Assembly: GCA_021736545.1 (NCBI GenBank)
Contig: JAIPFS010000055.1
Span: 1-8,225 of the forward strand
DNA: 8,225 bases
From: Spirochaetia bacterium
GTDB lineage: Bacteria > Spirochaetota > Spirochaetia > PWKH01
Direction of reading: 5' to 3'
Shown here: positions 1 through 5,426 of the stretch, piece by piece
Numbering within the stretch: position 1 is the stretch's first letter
Layout of the letters: the number at the start of each line of letters is the position of its first letter
The notes under the pieces: model-generated
Told to the model about the DNA's origin: nothing
The model's database searches: none
Seen by the model: the letters and a program-made list of their open reading frames with translations, nothing else
Translations under genes and position numbers: made by a program

Positions 1-1
1 G

Positions 2-178
2 GGGGAGTGGCCGTCGATGCTCTGGCTGACCTCCTTCGGCGTGCTGAATTTGTTCGGCTCCAGGCTGGATGATTTCTCGCACAAGGAGCATCATATGGAT
101 TCCCCGGACAAACATATCCTTTCTCTGACCTCCAGGACCTTGGCCCTCTTCCTGAAGCGGTATCCGCTGGAAGTATGA
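2..178 (+). CDS. C-terminal fragment of an unrecognised protein (5' end outside window)
   Basis: Reading from base 2, the frame stays open for 58 codons to a TGA at 176-178. The other two plus-strand frames hit stops by bases 29 and 72. About 45 of 58 codons end in G or C, which is strong evidence of real coding and very different from the AT-ending codons of every other gene here. The fragment begins with GEWPSMLWLTSFGVLN and ends with TSRTLALFLKRYPLEV. I do not recognise the family. The stretch EHHMDSPDKHIL followed by a helical R-x-L-A-L-F-L end faintly resembles the C-terminus of M28-type aminopeptidases, but that is only an impression. The gene points towards the regulator gene (convergent) and is unlikely to belong to the sugar operon. 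Confidence 0.65.
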   Translation, partial: GEWPSMLWLTSFGVLNLFGSRLDDFSHKEHHMDSPDKHILSLTSRTLALFLKRYPLEV

Positions 179-258
179 GTGCTTATGAAATGCTTTTGAA
201 AAGCTGGTAATAAATATTGTGTTATAAGATTTACTTTTTTTTGTGAAGGTTTGGATAT
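179..258. other. Convergent intergenic spacer with compositional shift
   Basis: This 80-base gap separates two convergent genes. It holds a short imperfect dyad, GCTTTTGAAAAGC (192-204), giving at best a 5-bp stem, and a T-run at about 233-242 that is not placed directly after it. I see no convincing terminator for either gene. The first 30 bases continue from an ATGA overlap at 175-178 as an 11-codon reading frame (MSAYEMLLKSW, stop 208-210). The sequence turns clearly AT-rich after about base 205. Confidence 0.4.
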
Positions 259-1182
259 TTAATCATTTTGATAAAGAGATATTGCCCATTGAGAAGGCGG
301 GACACCAGTTTTTTTCTTAAACAAACGGGAAAAGTAATATTGATCCTCAAAACCCAGGTTATAAGCTACTTCTTTAATACTTAGATCGCCTATTTCTAGT
401 AATTCTTTGGCTTTATTAACTTTTTCATGAATAAAATATTGGTACGGTGTCATTCCTGTATATGATTTGAAAACCTCACACAAGTAAGATTTACTTATAC
501 CAATTTTCTCAGCAACTGAATCAATATCGGTAAATTCGTATAGATGCAAGTTGAAGTAATATTTAGCTTTTTCTACAATTTCCTGTGACTGATTAAGCTG
601 AACTTCTTTCTTAGCATAACTGAGAAATTCAGCAATAATCATAATGATATTTGCTCCAATTCTGTATTGATAAAGGGGTTCTTGCTTTTTGGCCTCTTCA
701 ATAACTTTTTTAAAAAGTAAAAGCAGATTATGATGGAAGCCTATATAATAGATAGGTTTTTTATTTGATAAAATCCCCTCTGACATAAGTTTTTTACAAT
801 AATTCCCTTGAAAACCAATCCAGTATTCTGTCCAGCCAACTGGATAATCTGGCTTATAAGCGTGTTTGATTCCAGGGAAAAGCAGCATTATTGTCCCTGG
901 TAAAACTTTATATGATGTTTCGTTTGAAATGAATGTACCATGACCTGCGGTGATATAAATTATTTGGAACTCATTTAGTATTCTTCCTGTAGCAACACTC
1001 TTAAACGGTTTAGGGTGATGTTCTTTGTACGGTGGATACGTAGTATATGGTCCAATAATATTGCTTCCAGCATCAGTTGCAAATATTTGCCATTTTTCAT
1101 CTTCGTTGCTGTAAGTCAGATATTTTGTGAAATGTTTCTCTAGCATGGACTTATTATAGGAGCAATGCACTCTTTTGTCCAT
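259..1182 (-). CDS. AraC-family transcriptional regulator (probable activator of the divergent sugar operon)
   Basis: This 307-residue protein has the two-part AraC/XylS layout. The N-terminal half is a cupin-like sensor domain (about residues 65-125), with the run ITAGHGTF, the turn LPGTIMLLFPGIKHAY and W117-T-E-Y-W-I-G-F, typical of sugar-sensing AraC proteins. The C-terminal domain carries two helix-turn-helix units, about 221-243 (DSVAEKIGISKSYLCEVFKS) and about 268-293 (SIKEVAYNLGFEDQYYFSR then LFKKKTG). It closes with the family hallmark PPSQW at 295-299. Length is normal. It is transcribed away from the sugar operon, the usual position for a local regulator, so I infer that it senses the transported sugar or a catabolite and controls the rightward promoter. 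The Shine-Dalgarno before the ATG at 1182 is weak (GGATG about 12 bases upstream). A start at residue 13 is possible but has no better site. The family assignment is firm; the ligand is unknown. Confidence 0.93.
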   Translation of the reverse strand: MDKRVHCSYNKSMLEKHFTKYLTYSNEDEKWQIFATDAGSNIIGPYTTYPPYKEHHPKPFKSVATGRILNEFQIIYITAGHGTFISNETSYKVLPGTIMLLFPGIKHAYKPDYPVGWTEYWIGFQGNYCKKLMSEGILSNKKPIYYIGFHHNLLLLFKKVIEEAKKQEPLYQYRIGANIIMIIAEFLSYAKKEVQLNQSQEIVEKAKYYFNLHLYEFTDIDSVAEKIGISKSYLCEVFKSYTGMTPYQYFIHEKVNKAKELLEIGDLSIKEVAYNLGFEDQYYFSRLFKKKTGVPPSQWAISLYQND

Positions 1183-1203
1183 TATGGATTTTTTTCATCC
1201 ATA
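1183..1203. repeat. 7-bp inverted repeat beside the regulator start codon
   Basis: TATGGAT (1183-1189) and ATCCATA (1197-1203) are perfect inverted repeats separated by seven bases, mostly T. The left arm touches the regulator's start codon (1180-1182), so the dyad covers its ribosome-binding region on the minus strand. It could be a hairpin in the regulator mRNA leader or part of a protein-binding site. It is short enough to be coincidental. Confidence 0.3.
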
Positions 1204-1213
1204 CGTTCCCAAT

Positions 1214-1242
1214 ATTGTCTATTACATGCAGAGTTTTGTCCA
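1214..1242 (-). promoter_or_regulatory. Weak candidate promoter for the AraC-family gene
   Basis: On the minus strand TGGACA (plus 1237-1242) lies 17 bases upstream of GACAAT (plus 1214-1219). These match TTGACA at 5 of 6 and TATAAT at 4 of 6. Both elements fall within the direct repeats, so bound regulator would be expected to block this promoter. The -10 match is poor, so the call is tentative. Confidence 0.2.
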
Positions 1243-1244
1243 TT

Positions 1245-1271
1245 TTGAGATCGAGTTTTTAGGGTGATAAT
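1245..1271 (+). promoter_or_regulatory. Candidate promoter of the sugar operon
   Basis: TTGAGA (1245-1250) matches TTGACA at 5 of 6, and GATAAT (1266-1271) matches TATAAT at 5 of 6. The spacer is 15 bases, shorter than the optimal 17, as is common in promoters that need an activator. The -35 box directly abuts the third direct repeat. Transcription would start near 1278, at the edge of a nine-A run (1280-1288), leaving a leader of only about 20 bases before the start codon at 1301. Confidence 0.5.
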
Positions 1272-1289
1272 TAAATCACAAAAAAAAAT

Positions 1290-1294
1290 GGAGG
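1290..1294 (+). promoter_or_regulatory. Ribosome-binding site that decides the binding-protein start
   Basis: GGAGG at 1290-1294 lies six bases before the ATG at 1301. The in-frame ATG at 1295 directly touches the site, leaving no spacing, so 1301 is the likely start. Confidence 0.75.
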
Positions 1295-1300
1295 ATGATT

Positions 1301-2416
1301 ATGAGAATTAGTAAAAATTTGAAAACAGGGGTATTACTTTTTGTGTTGATGCTCATCACAGTAGTTTCTTTGCATGCACAAGGTCAGAATGGAACTGCAG
1401 ATGTTGAAGAAAAAGAAAATAAAGTTATTGAAGAAATTAAAGCAGAGGGTGGAGAGTATGCCGTATTTGAAGCTTTTCGCGTAGCTGCAGATAATCTTGA
1501 AGAGTATCCAGGGCTTCCTGGGGAAGGTAAGAAGCTTGGATTTGCTAACATCTATGGGACACTCCCATTTTGTATTTCTGTTGAGGAGAGCATTGAACGG
1601 CAGGCTGAATTAGCAGGATTTTCAGAGAAAAATGTTTTTATAATGGATAATCAGTATGATTCTTCTATTGGCTTAAAAAATGCAGATATTATGCTTTCAA
1701 AAAATCCTGATGTTTTTATTGAATTTCAGGCTGATGCAAAAGTTAACTCGATAATATCCCAAAAATTCTCAAAAGCAGATATTCCCATAATCGCTGTGGA
1801 TGTACCTATCCCTGGAGCCCCATTCATGGGAATTGACAACTGGAACGTTTCTTATATGGCTGGAGAAGAGATCGCTCGCCAGATCAAAGAGCAATGGGGT
1901 GGTATAGAACAAGCTGACTTAATTGTACTCTTACAAAATCCTGTAGGCGGTGAAAACTTAATGGATAGAAGTGAAGGAGCAGCCGCTGCTTTAGTAGATA
2001 TTTTTGGTAGTGAAGTCAAAGAAAAGATTTTTAGAGTAGATGGTGGAGCTGGACAATCAGATCAAGCTAAAACGGCAATGGATGATGTTCTTTCTGCTAA
2101 TCCGAAAGCTGAAAAAATCGCATTTACCGGGCTGAACGATCAGATGGCTGCAGGAGGAATAGCCTCTTTACAGGGTTCTGGGCGTTGGTCAGAAGACGAT
2201 ATTATTCTGGTAACCCTTGGTGTAGATGAGTTGGGTCAGACACTAATTCGTTCGGAGCAGGCTGATGCTGGTGTAGCTTTTCTCCCTGAGAATTATGGTA
2301 GATATTGTGTTCCGGCGGCTGTTGCAGCCATGCTTGATGAACCGGTTCCTGAGAACATTTATATCGATAATAAAGTAATTACAAAAGATAATATTGATGA
2401 ATACTATCCTGAATAA
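1301..2416 (+). CDS. Periplasmic sugar-binding protein of an ABC transporter (Peripla_BP_4 / RbsB-like)
   Basis: This 371-residue protein captures sugar in the periplasm and hands it to the ABC permeases encoded downstream. Residues 1-26 form a Sec signal peptide: K5 and K8, a hydrophobic core at 9-22, and probable cleavage after S-L-H-A26. No lipobox cysteine is present, so it should be a soluble periplasmic protein. The two-lobed type I fold starts near residue 77 (KKLGFANIYGTLPF). Lobe and hinge landmarks include DVFIEFQADA (137-146), AVDVPIPGAPFMGIDN (165-180), GLNDQMAAGG (277-286) and GVDELGQTL (307-315). Between the signal peptide and the fold lies a charged stretch of about 50 residues (27-76), longer than in ribose-binding protein. 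It is the first gene of the operon and is separated from the next by a stable hairpin. The ligand cannot be read from the sequence; context suggests a deoxy-hexose or similar aldose. Confidence 0.88.
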   Translation: MRISKNLKTGVLLFVLMLITVVSLHAQGQNGTADVEEKENKVIEEIKAEGGEYAVFEAFRVAADNLEEYPGLPGEGKKLGFANIYGTLPFCISVEESIERQAELAGFSEKNVFIMDNQYDSSIGLKNADIMLSKNPDVFIEFQADAKVNSIISQKFSKADIPIIAVDVPIPGAPFMGIDNWNVSYMAGEEIARQIKEQWGGIEQADLIVLLQNPVGGENLMDRSEGAAAALVDIFGSEVKEKIFRVDGGAGQSDQAKTAMDDVLSANPKAEKIAFTGLNDQMAAGGIASLQGSGRWSEDDIILVTLGVDELGQTLIRSEQADAGVAFLPENYGRYCVPAAVAAMLDEPVPENIYIDNKVITKDNIDEYYPE

Positions 2417-2441
2417 AAATTTACTGAGAAAGATTAAGAAG

Positions 2442-2468
2442 CTGCGGGATGCATCATGTATCCCGCAG
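2442..2468 (+). terminator. Strong intergenic hairpin after the binding-protein gene (attenuator or mRNA stabiliser)
   Basis: CTGCGGGATGCA (2442-2453) pairs with TGTATCCCGCAG (2457-2468) through a TCA loop, giving a 12-bp stem with one G-U pair. It is followed by AATTTTA, only a weak U-tract, so full termination is unlikely. Such hairpins after binding-protein genes often give partial termination or protect the upstream mRNA, so that binding protein exceeds membrane components. The role here is inferred. Confidence 0.6.
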
Positions 2469-2503
2469 AATTTTACATTAATAGGATTGAAGAGGAGTAA
2501 GAA

Positions 2504-2818
2504 ATGCAGCGTTCAGCATTTTTAATGCAGTTAAAAAAGAACTGTGAAGAGGAATACAAACGAAGACATGATGATATTTGGGATGAGCTAAAACAGTTAT
2601 TGTCTGCATCTGGGGTTTATGATTATTCAATTTATCATGATGAATCTACTGGGAAATTATTCGCATTTCAAAAAACCAAGGATGGGAAAGGAGCAGAAAC
2701 TCTTGGTGAAAATCCAATTGTGCAAAAGTGGTGGGATTACATGGCTGATATCATGGAGGTAAATTCCGATAACTCGCCAGTCTGTATACCATTAAAAGAA
2801 GTCTTTCATATGGATTAA
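2504..2818 (+). CDS. rhaM: L-rhamnose mutarotase family protein (RhaM / DUF718)
   Basis: This cytoplasmic enzyme interconverts the alpha and beta anomers of L-rhamnose or a related 6-deoxy-hexose, so that the next enzyme receives the form it needs. At 104 residues it has the length of E. coli RhaM and follows it end to end. The N-terminal strand is MQRSAFLMQL, followed by EEEYKRRHDDIW with catalytic H22 and supporting Y18. Then come DYSIYHDE with Y41, the signature WWDYMADIM at 76-84, and DNSPV followed by LKEVFHMD at the C-terminus. The family is dimeric with a ferredoxin-like fold. A good Shine-Dalgarno, GAGGAG (2492-2497), lies six bases before the ATG. The family also includes mutarotases acting on L-fucose, so the substrate is not fixed by family alone, and the accompanying isomerase is not of the RhaA type. 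Family assignment is firm, substrate moderate. Confidence 0.92.
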   Translation: MQRSAFLMQLKKNCEEEYKRRHDDIWDELKQLLSASGVYDYSIYHDESTGKLFAFQKTKDGKGAETLGENPIVQKWWDYMADIMEVNSDNSPVCIPLKEVFHMD

Positions 2819-2852
2819 TACTACAATTTGAAAAATTAAGAGGAGAATTAAC

Positions 2853-3953
2853 ATGAAACCGAGAGAACGAGTAATGAAAGCTTGGGGGCTAATGAATGGA
2901 ATGCCTGATAGAGTGCCAGTGCAGTTCGATTTATGTAAGCAGCTGCTGGATCATTTTGGGGACAAATTAAATATACCTGTAAATATAACAAAAAATATTT
3001 TTGAGGATGTCACCTGGCGAATTAGCGGTAATGAAATTCGTACAGCAATGGGATCAGATGTAATAATCACTGGGGCTTCTGAAGCTTCAGGGTTTCAGCC
3101 GGAAATACATGAAGATGGTACTTGGTATAATGAATATCACATGAAGATGCATCAGGGGGCGATTTACGTAGAAGTTGATGAATATCCATTAGCTGATGTA
3201 AAGACTAAAGCTGATGTGAGCGCTTATGATTTCCCTGATTTATCACTTCCAGGAAGATTTGATGATGCCGAGGCAATAGTAAAAAAATACAAGGATGATT
3301 ATTTTATTATTGGTGATATTGAAGTAACTATCCTTACTCTTGTGCAGCAGTTGGTAGGGATGGAAAAGCTAATGATTGATATGGCCCTAGGTGATGAGTA
3401 TTTACAGGAATTAATTACTCGTTGTACCGATTTTCATATTGAACATGGATTAAAGCTAATTGATAAAGGAGTGGATGCCATTTGGGTAGGTGATGATTTT
3501 GGAGGTCAAAATTCATTACTTTTCAGCGTTGACTACTTTAGAAATATTTGGAAACCCCATTATGAAAGAATGTGCAATGCATTTAAGAAGGCAAACAAGG
3601 ATATAACGTTAATTTTACACTGTGATGGGGCTGTAAGCGAGTTACTTGATGAGTTTCATGAAATTGGTTTTCAGGTGTTTAATCCTGTGCAGCCAGGAGT
3701 TCCGCATCATGGTCCTAAGGAAATCAAAGATGGCTGGGGTGATAAATTGAGTTTCTGGGGAGCTGTAGATCAGCAGTACCTAATTCCCAATGGAACTGAT
3801 GAGGAACTTGAGGCAGATATTAAAGAGAAAATTGAAATACTTGGTAAAAACGGTGGATTTATGATTGCACCTGCACATATTCTTCAGTCCGATGTATCCC
3901 CTGAAAGAGTAGAAACCTTTATCCAGCTATGCAAAAAACATGGGTCATATTAA
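2853..3953 (+). CDS. Uroporphyrinogen decarboxylase (URO-D) family protein of unknown role in a sugar operon
   Basis: This 366-residue protein has the URO-D/methyltransferase TIM-barrel pattern. It opens with KPRERVMKAW and PDRVPV (18-23). The barrel core includes AIWVGDDFGGQNSLLFS (209-225), ILHCDGAVSELLDEF (254-268), GFQVFNPVQPG (272-282), LSFWGAVDQQ (299-308) and GGFMIAPAHILQSDV (334-348). It is not HemE: the gene lies among sugar genes and the N-terminal substrate motif of true decarboxylases is absent. Relatives such as MtaA and CmuA move methyl groups between corrinoid proteins and thiols using an H-x-C plus distant C zinc site. Here the motif reads H256-C-D-G, with Asp in the second ligand position, and no cysteine lies between 258 and 359, so a classical zinc-thiol site looks absent. 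AGGAG (2841-2845) lies seven bases before the ATG. The operon position suggests handling of a modified sugar, but no function is established. Confidence 0.82.
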   Translation: MKPRERVMKAWGLMNGMPDRVPVQFDLCKQLLDHFGDKLNIPVNITKNIFEDVTWRISGNEIRTAMGSDVIITGASEASGFQPEIHEDGTWYNEYHMKMHQGAIYVEVDEYPLADVKTKADVSAYDFPDLSLPGRFDDAEAIVKKYKDDYFIIGDIEVTILTLVQQLVGMEKLMIDMALGDEYLQELITRCTDFHIEHGLKLIDKGVDAIWVGDDFGGQNSLLFSVDYFRNIWKPHYERMCNAFKKANKDITLILHCDGAVSELLDEFHEIGFQVFNPVQPGVPHHGPKEIKDGWGDKLSFWGAVDQQYLIPNGTDEELEADIKEKIEILGKNGGFMIAPAHILQSDVSPERVETFIQLCKKHGSY

Positions 3954-3985
3954 AAGTTTTACAAATATTTCGAAAAAGAATGAAC

Positions 3986-3991
3986 AAAGGA
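3986..3991 (+). promoter_or_regulatory. Ribosome-binding site supporting the isomerase start at 4004
   Basis: AAAGGA (3986-3991) is the only clear Shine-Dalgarno in the 50-base gap. It sits 12 bases before the ATG at 4004, somewhat long. In-frame starts at 3929, 3980 and 3992 would add residues that look like read-through of intergenic DNA. Confidence 0.5.
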
Positions 3992-4003
3992 ATGTGCATA
4001 ATT

Positions 4004-5425
4004 ATGGAAAAAATAAAGATAGGACTTTTTGGAATTGGATTAAACACTTACTGGGATCAGTTTGAAGGACTATATAATCGTCTAGTAGGTTATCAGGATA
4101 TTGTTGAAGAATACTTAGTAAATTTCTCAGCAGAGCTTGTGAATGCAGGCCTTGTTGATGATCCAATAAAAGCTAGAAAAACTGCAGATAAATTTCGGGA
4201 AGAGAATGTAGAGGCTATTTTCCTTTTTATTTCAACATATGCTCTTTCCCATACTGTTCTGCCGGTAGTGCAGAAAGTAGGGGTACCTGTGATTGTACTA
4301 AATTTACAGCCAGTATCACAGATTGACTACAAAGCATTCAATAAGCTCAACGACAGAGGGAAAAAAACTGGAGAATGGCTTGCACATTGTCAATCATGTG
4401 CTGTACCAGAAATCTCATCAGTATTCAAGAAAGCTAAAATCCCTTTTTTTCTTGTTACAGGCTATTTGAAAGAAGAGTATGTGAAAAAACAAATCGAAAA
4501 CTGGGTTTCGGCCGTAAGGGTAAGAAAACAACTTGGAGATTGCCGTATTGGTATCCTCGGTCATTACTATGGTGGAATGCTTGATGTCTATACGGATATA
4601 ACATTATTATCAAGTACCTTTGGAACCCATTTTGAAGTTCTCGAGATGTGTGAACTTAAAAAATATCGTGATAACACAACCGATGAAGATGTAAGTAATA
4701 AAAGAAAAGAGTTTGAATCTGAGTTTGATGTATCATCTGATTGTGATGAATTCGAACTAGAAAGGGCAGCAAGAACAAGCTGTGCGCTTGATGCTTTGGT
4801 CAGTAAGAATCAACTCGGTGCTATGGCTTACTATTATGAAGGAAGTGAAAATAAAGAGTATGAGAATATAGTTACTTCAGTAATAGCTGGGAATACTCTT
4901 TTAACAAAGAAACATGTTCCTATTTCTGGAGAATGTGAGATTAAGAATGCTGTTGCAATGAAAATACTTGATGCTTTAGGATCTGGCGGGTCTTTTTCTG
5001 AACTGTACGCCATAGATTTTGATGATGACATTGTTCTTTGGGGACATGATGGTCCAGCTCATCCCCAAATTGCTGAGGGAGGAGTAGGTCTTGTTCCTCT
5101 ACCCGTTTACCATGGGAAACCAGGGAAAGGTCTTTCTATACAAATGAGTGTTCAGTATGGAGCAGTTACCTTACTTGCTGTTGTGCAGGATGGAGATGGT
5201 AATACAAAATTGCTTGTTGCGGAAGGAGAATCTGTTCCCGGTCCTGTTCTTGAAATTGGTAATACAAATAGTAGATATCGTTTTACTTTACCAGTTAGGG
5301 AGTTTGTAAATAATTGGGCTCAAGCCGGACCTTCTCATCACTGTGCTATTGGAATAGGCCATGTTGCTGACAAAATTGACAAAATTGCTAAATTACTCAG
5401 TATAGAATGTCAAAGGATTTGTTAA
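4004..5425 (+). CDS. L-fucose/L-arabinose isomerase superfamily protein (aldose-ketose isomerase)
   Basis: Probably a cytoplasmic metal-dependent isomerase turning an aldose into the matching 2-ketose. From the ATG at 4004 the product has 473 residues and opens with KIKIGLFGIGLNTYWDQFEG, the usual beginning of AraA-like proteins. An N-terminal Rossmann-like region (about 4-170) is followed by a middle domain (RIGILGHYYGGMLD, 181-194) and a C-terminal beta-rich domain (about 340-470). Candidate metal ligands are E280 (YYYEG), E310 or E312 (SGECEIKNAVAMK), H348 (LWGHDGPAH) and H445 or H446 (GPSHHCAIGIGH). These follow the Glu-Glu-His-His order and approximate spacing of E. coli AraA, so it should be active. 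It is more distant than true AraA or FucI. Pairing with a RhaM-type mutarotase suggests a 6-deoxy-hexose or similar substrate, in place of a RhaA-type isomerase. Its stop lies one base before the ATPase start, so translation is probably coupled. Confidence 0.82.
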   Translation: MEKIKIGLFGIGLNTYWDQFEGLYNRLVGYQDIVEEYLVNFSAELVNAGLVDDPIKARKTADKFREENVEAIFLFISTYALSHTVLPVVQKVGVPVIVLNLQPVSQIDYKAFNKLNDRGKKTGEWLAHCQSCAVPEISSVFKKAKIPFFLVTGYLKEEYVKKQIENWVSAVRVRKQLGDCRIGILGHYYGGMLDVYTDITLLSSTFGTHFEVLEMCELKKYRDNTTDEDVSNKRKEFESEFDVSSDCDEFELERAARTSCALDALVSKNQLGAMAYYYEGSENKEYENIVTSVIAGNTLLTKKHVPISGECEIKNAVAMKILDALGSGGSFSELYAIDFDDDIVLWGHDGPAHPQIAEGGVGLVPLPVYHGKPGKGLSIQMSVQYGAVTLLAVVQDGDGNTKLLVAEGESVPGPVLEIGNTNSRYRFTLPVREFVNNWAQAGPSHHCAIGIGHVADKIDKIAKLLSIECQRIC

Positions 5426-5426
5426 A

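Larger units (their letters stand above)
1173..1244. promoter_or_regulatory. Three direct repeats of TTTTGTCCATT, candidate AraC-type operator half-sites
   Basis: TTTTGTCCATT occurs exactly at 1173-1183 and 1234-1244. A 9-of-11 match, TATTGTCTATT, lies at 1213-1223. All three are in the same orientation. The right-hand pair is spaced exactly 21 bp start to start, and the third copy lies 40 bp further left over the regulator's own start codon. AraC proteins classically bind direct-repeat half-sites one 21-bp step apart, with the promoter-proximal one abutting the -35 box. Here copy three ends at 1244 and a -35-like TTGAGA starts at 1245. The geometry suggests activation of the operon and autoregulation of the regulator. 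Assignment as the operator is inference. Confidence 0.55.

Noticed and set aside
192..204. GCTTTTGAAAAGC as a bidirectional terminator
   Set aside because: The usable stem is only about five pairs with few G-C pairs and no U-tract follows it on either strand.
1295..1300. Binding-protein start at 1295
   Set aside because: The ATG touches the GGAGG with no spacing; 1301 has the normal six bases.
3929..4003. Longer isomerase start at 3929 overlapping the preceding gene
   Set aside because: The extra 25 residues (MQKTWVILKVLQIF and onward) do not look like the family, and the family's conserved opening KIGLFGIGLNTYW begins right after the ATG at 4004.
4834..5031. Minus-strand open frame inside the isomerase gene
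   Set aside because: It lies wholly antisense to a well-supported gene, with no ribosome-binding site or recognisable domain.
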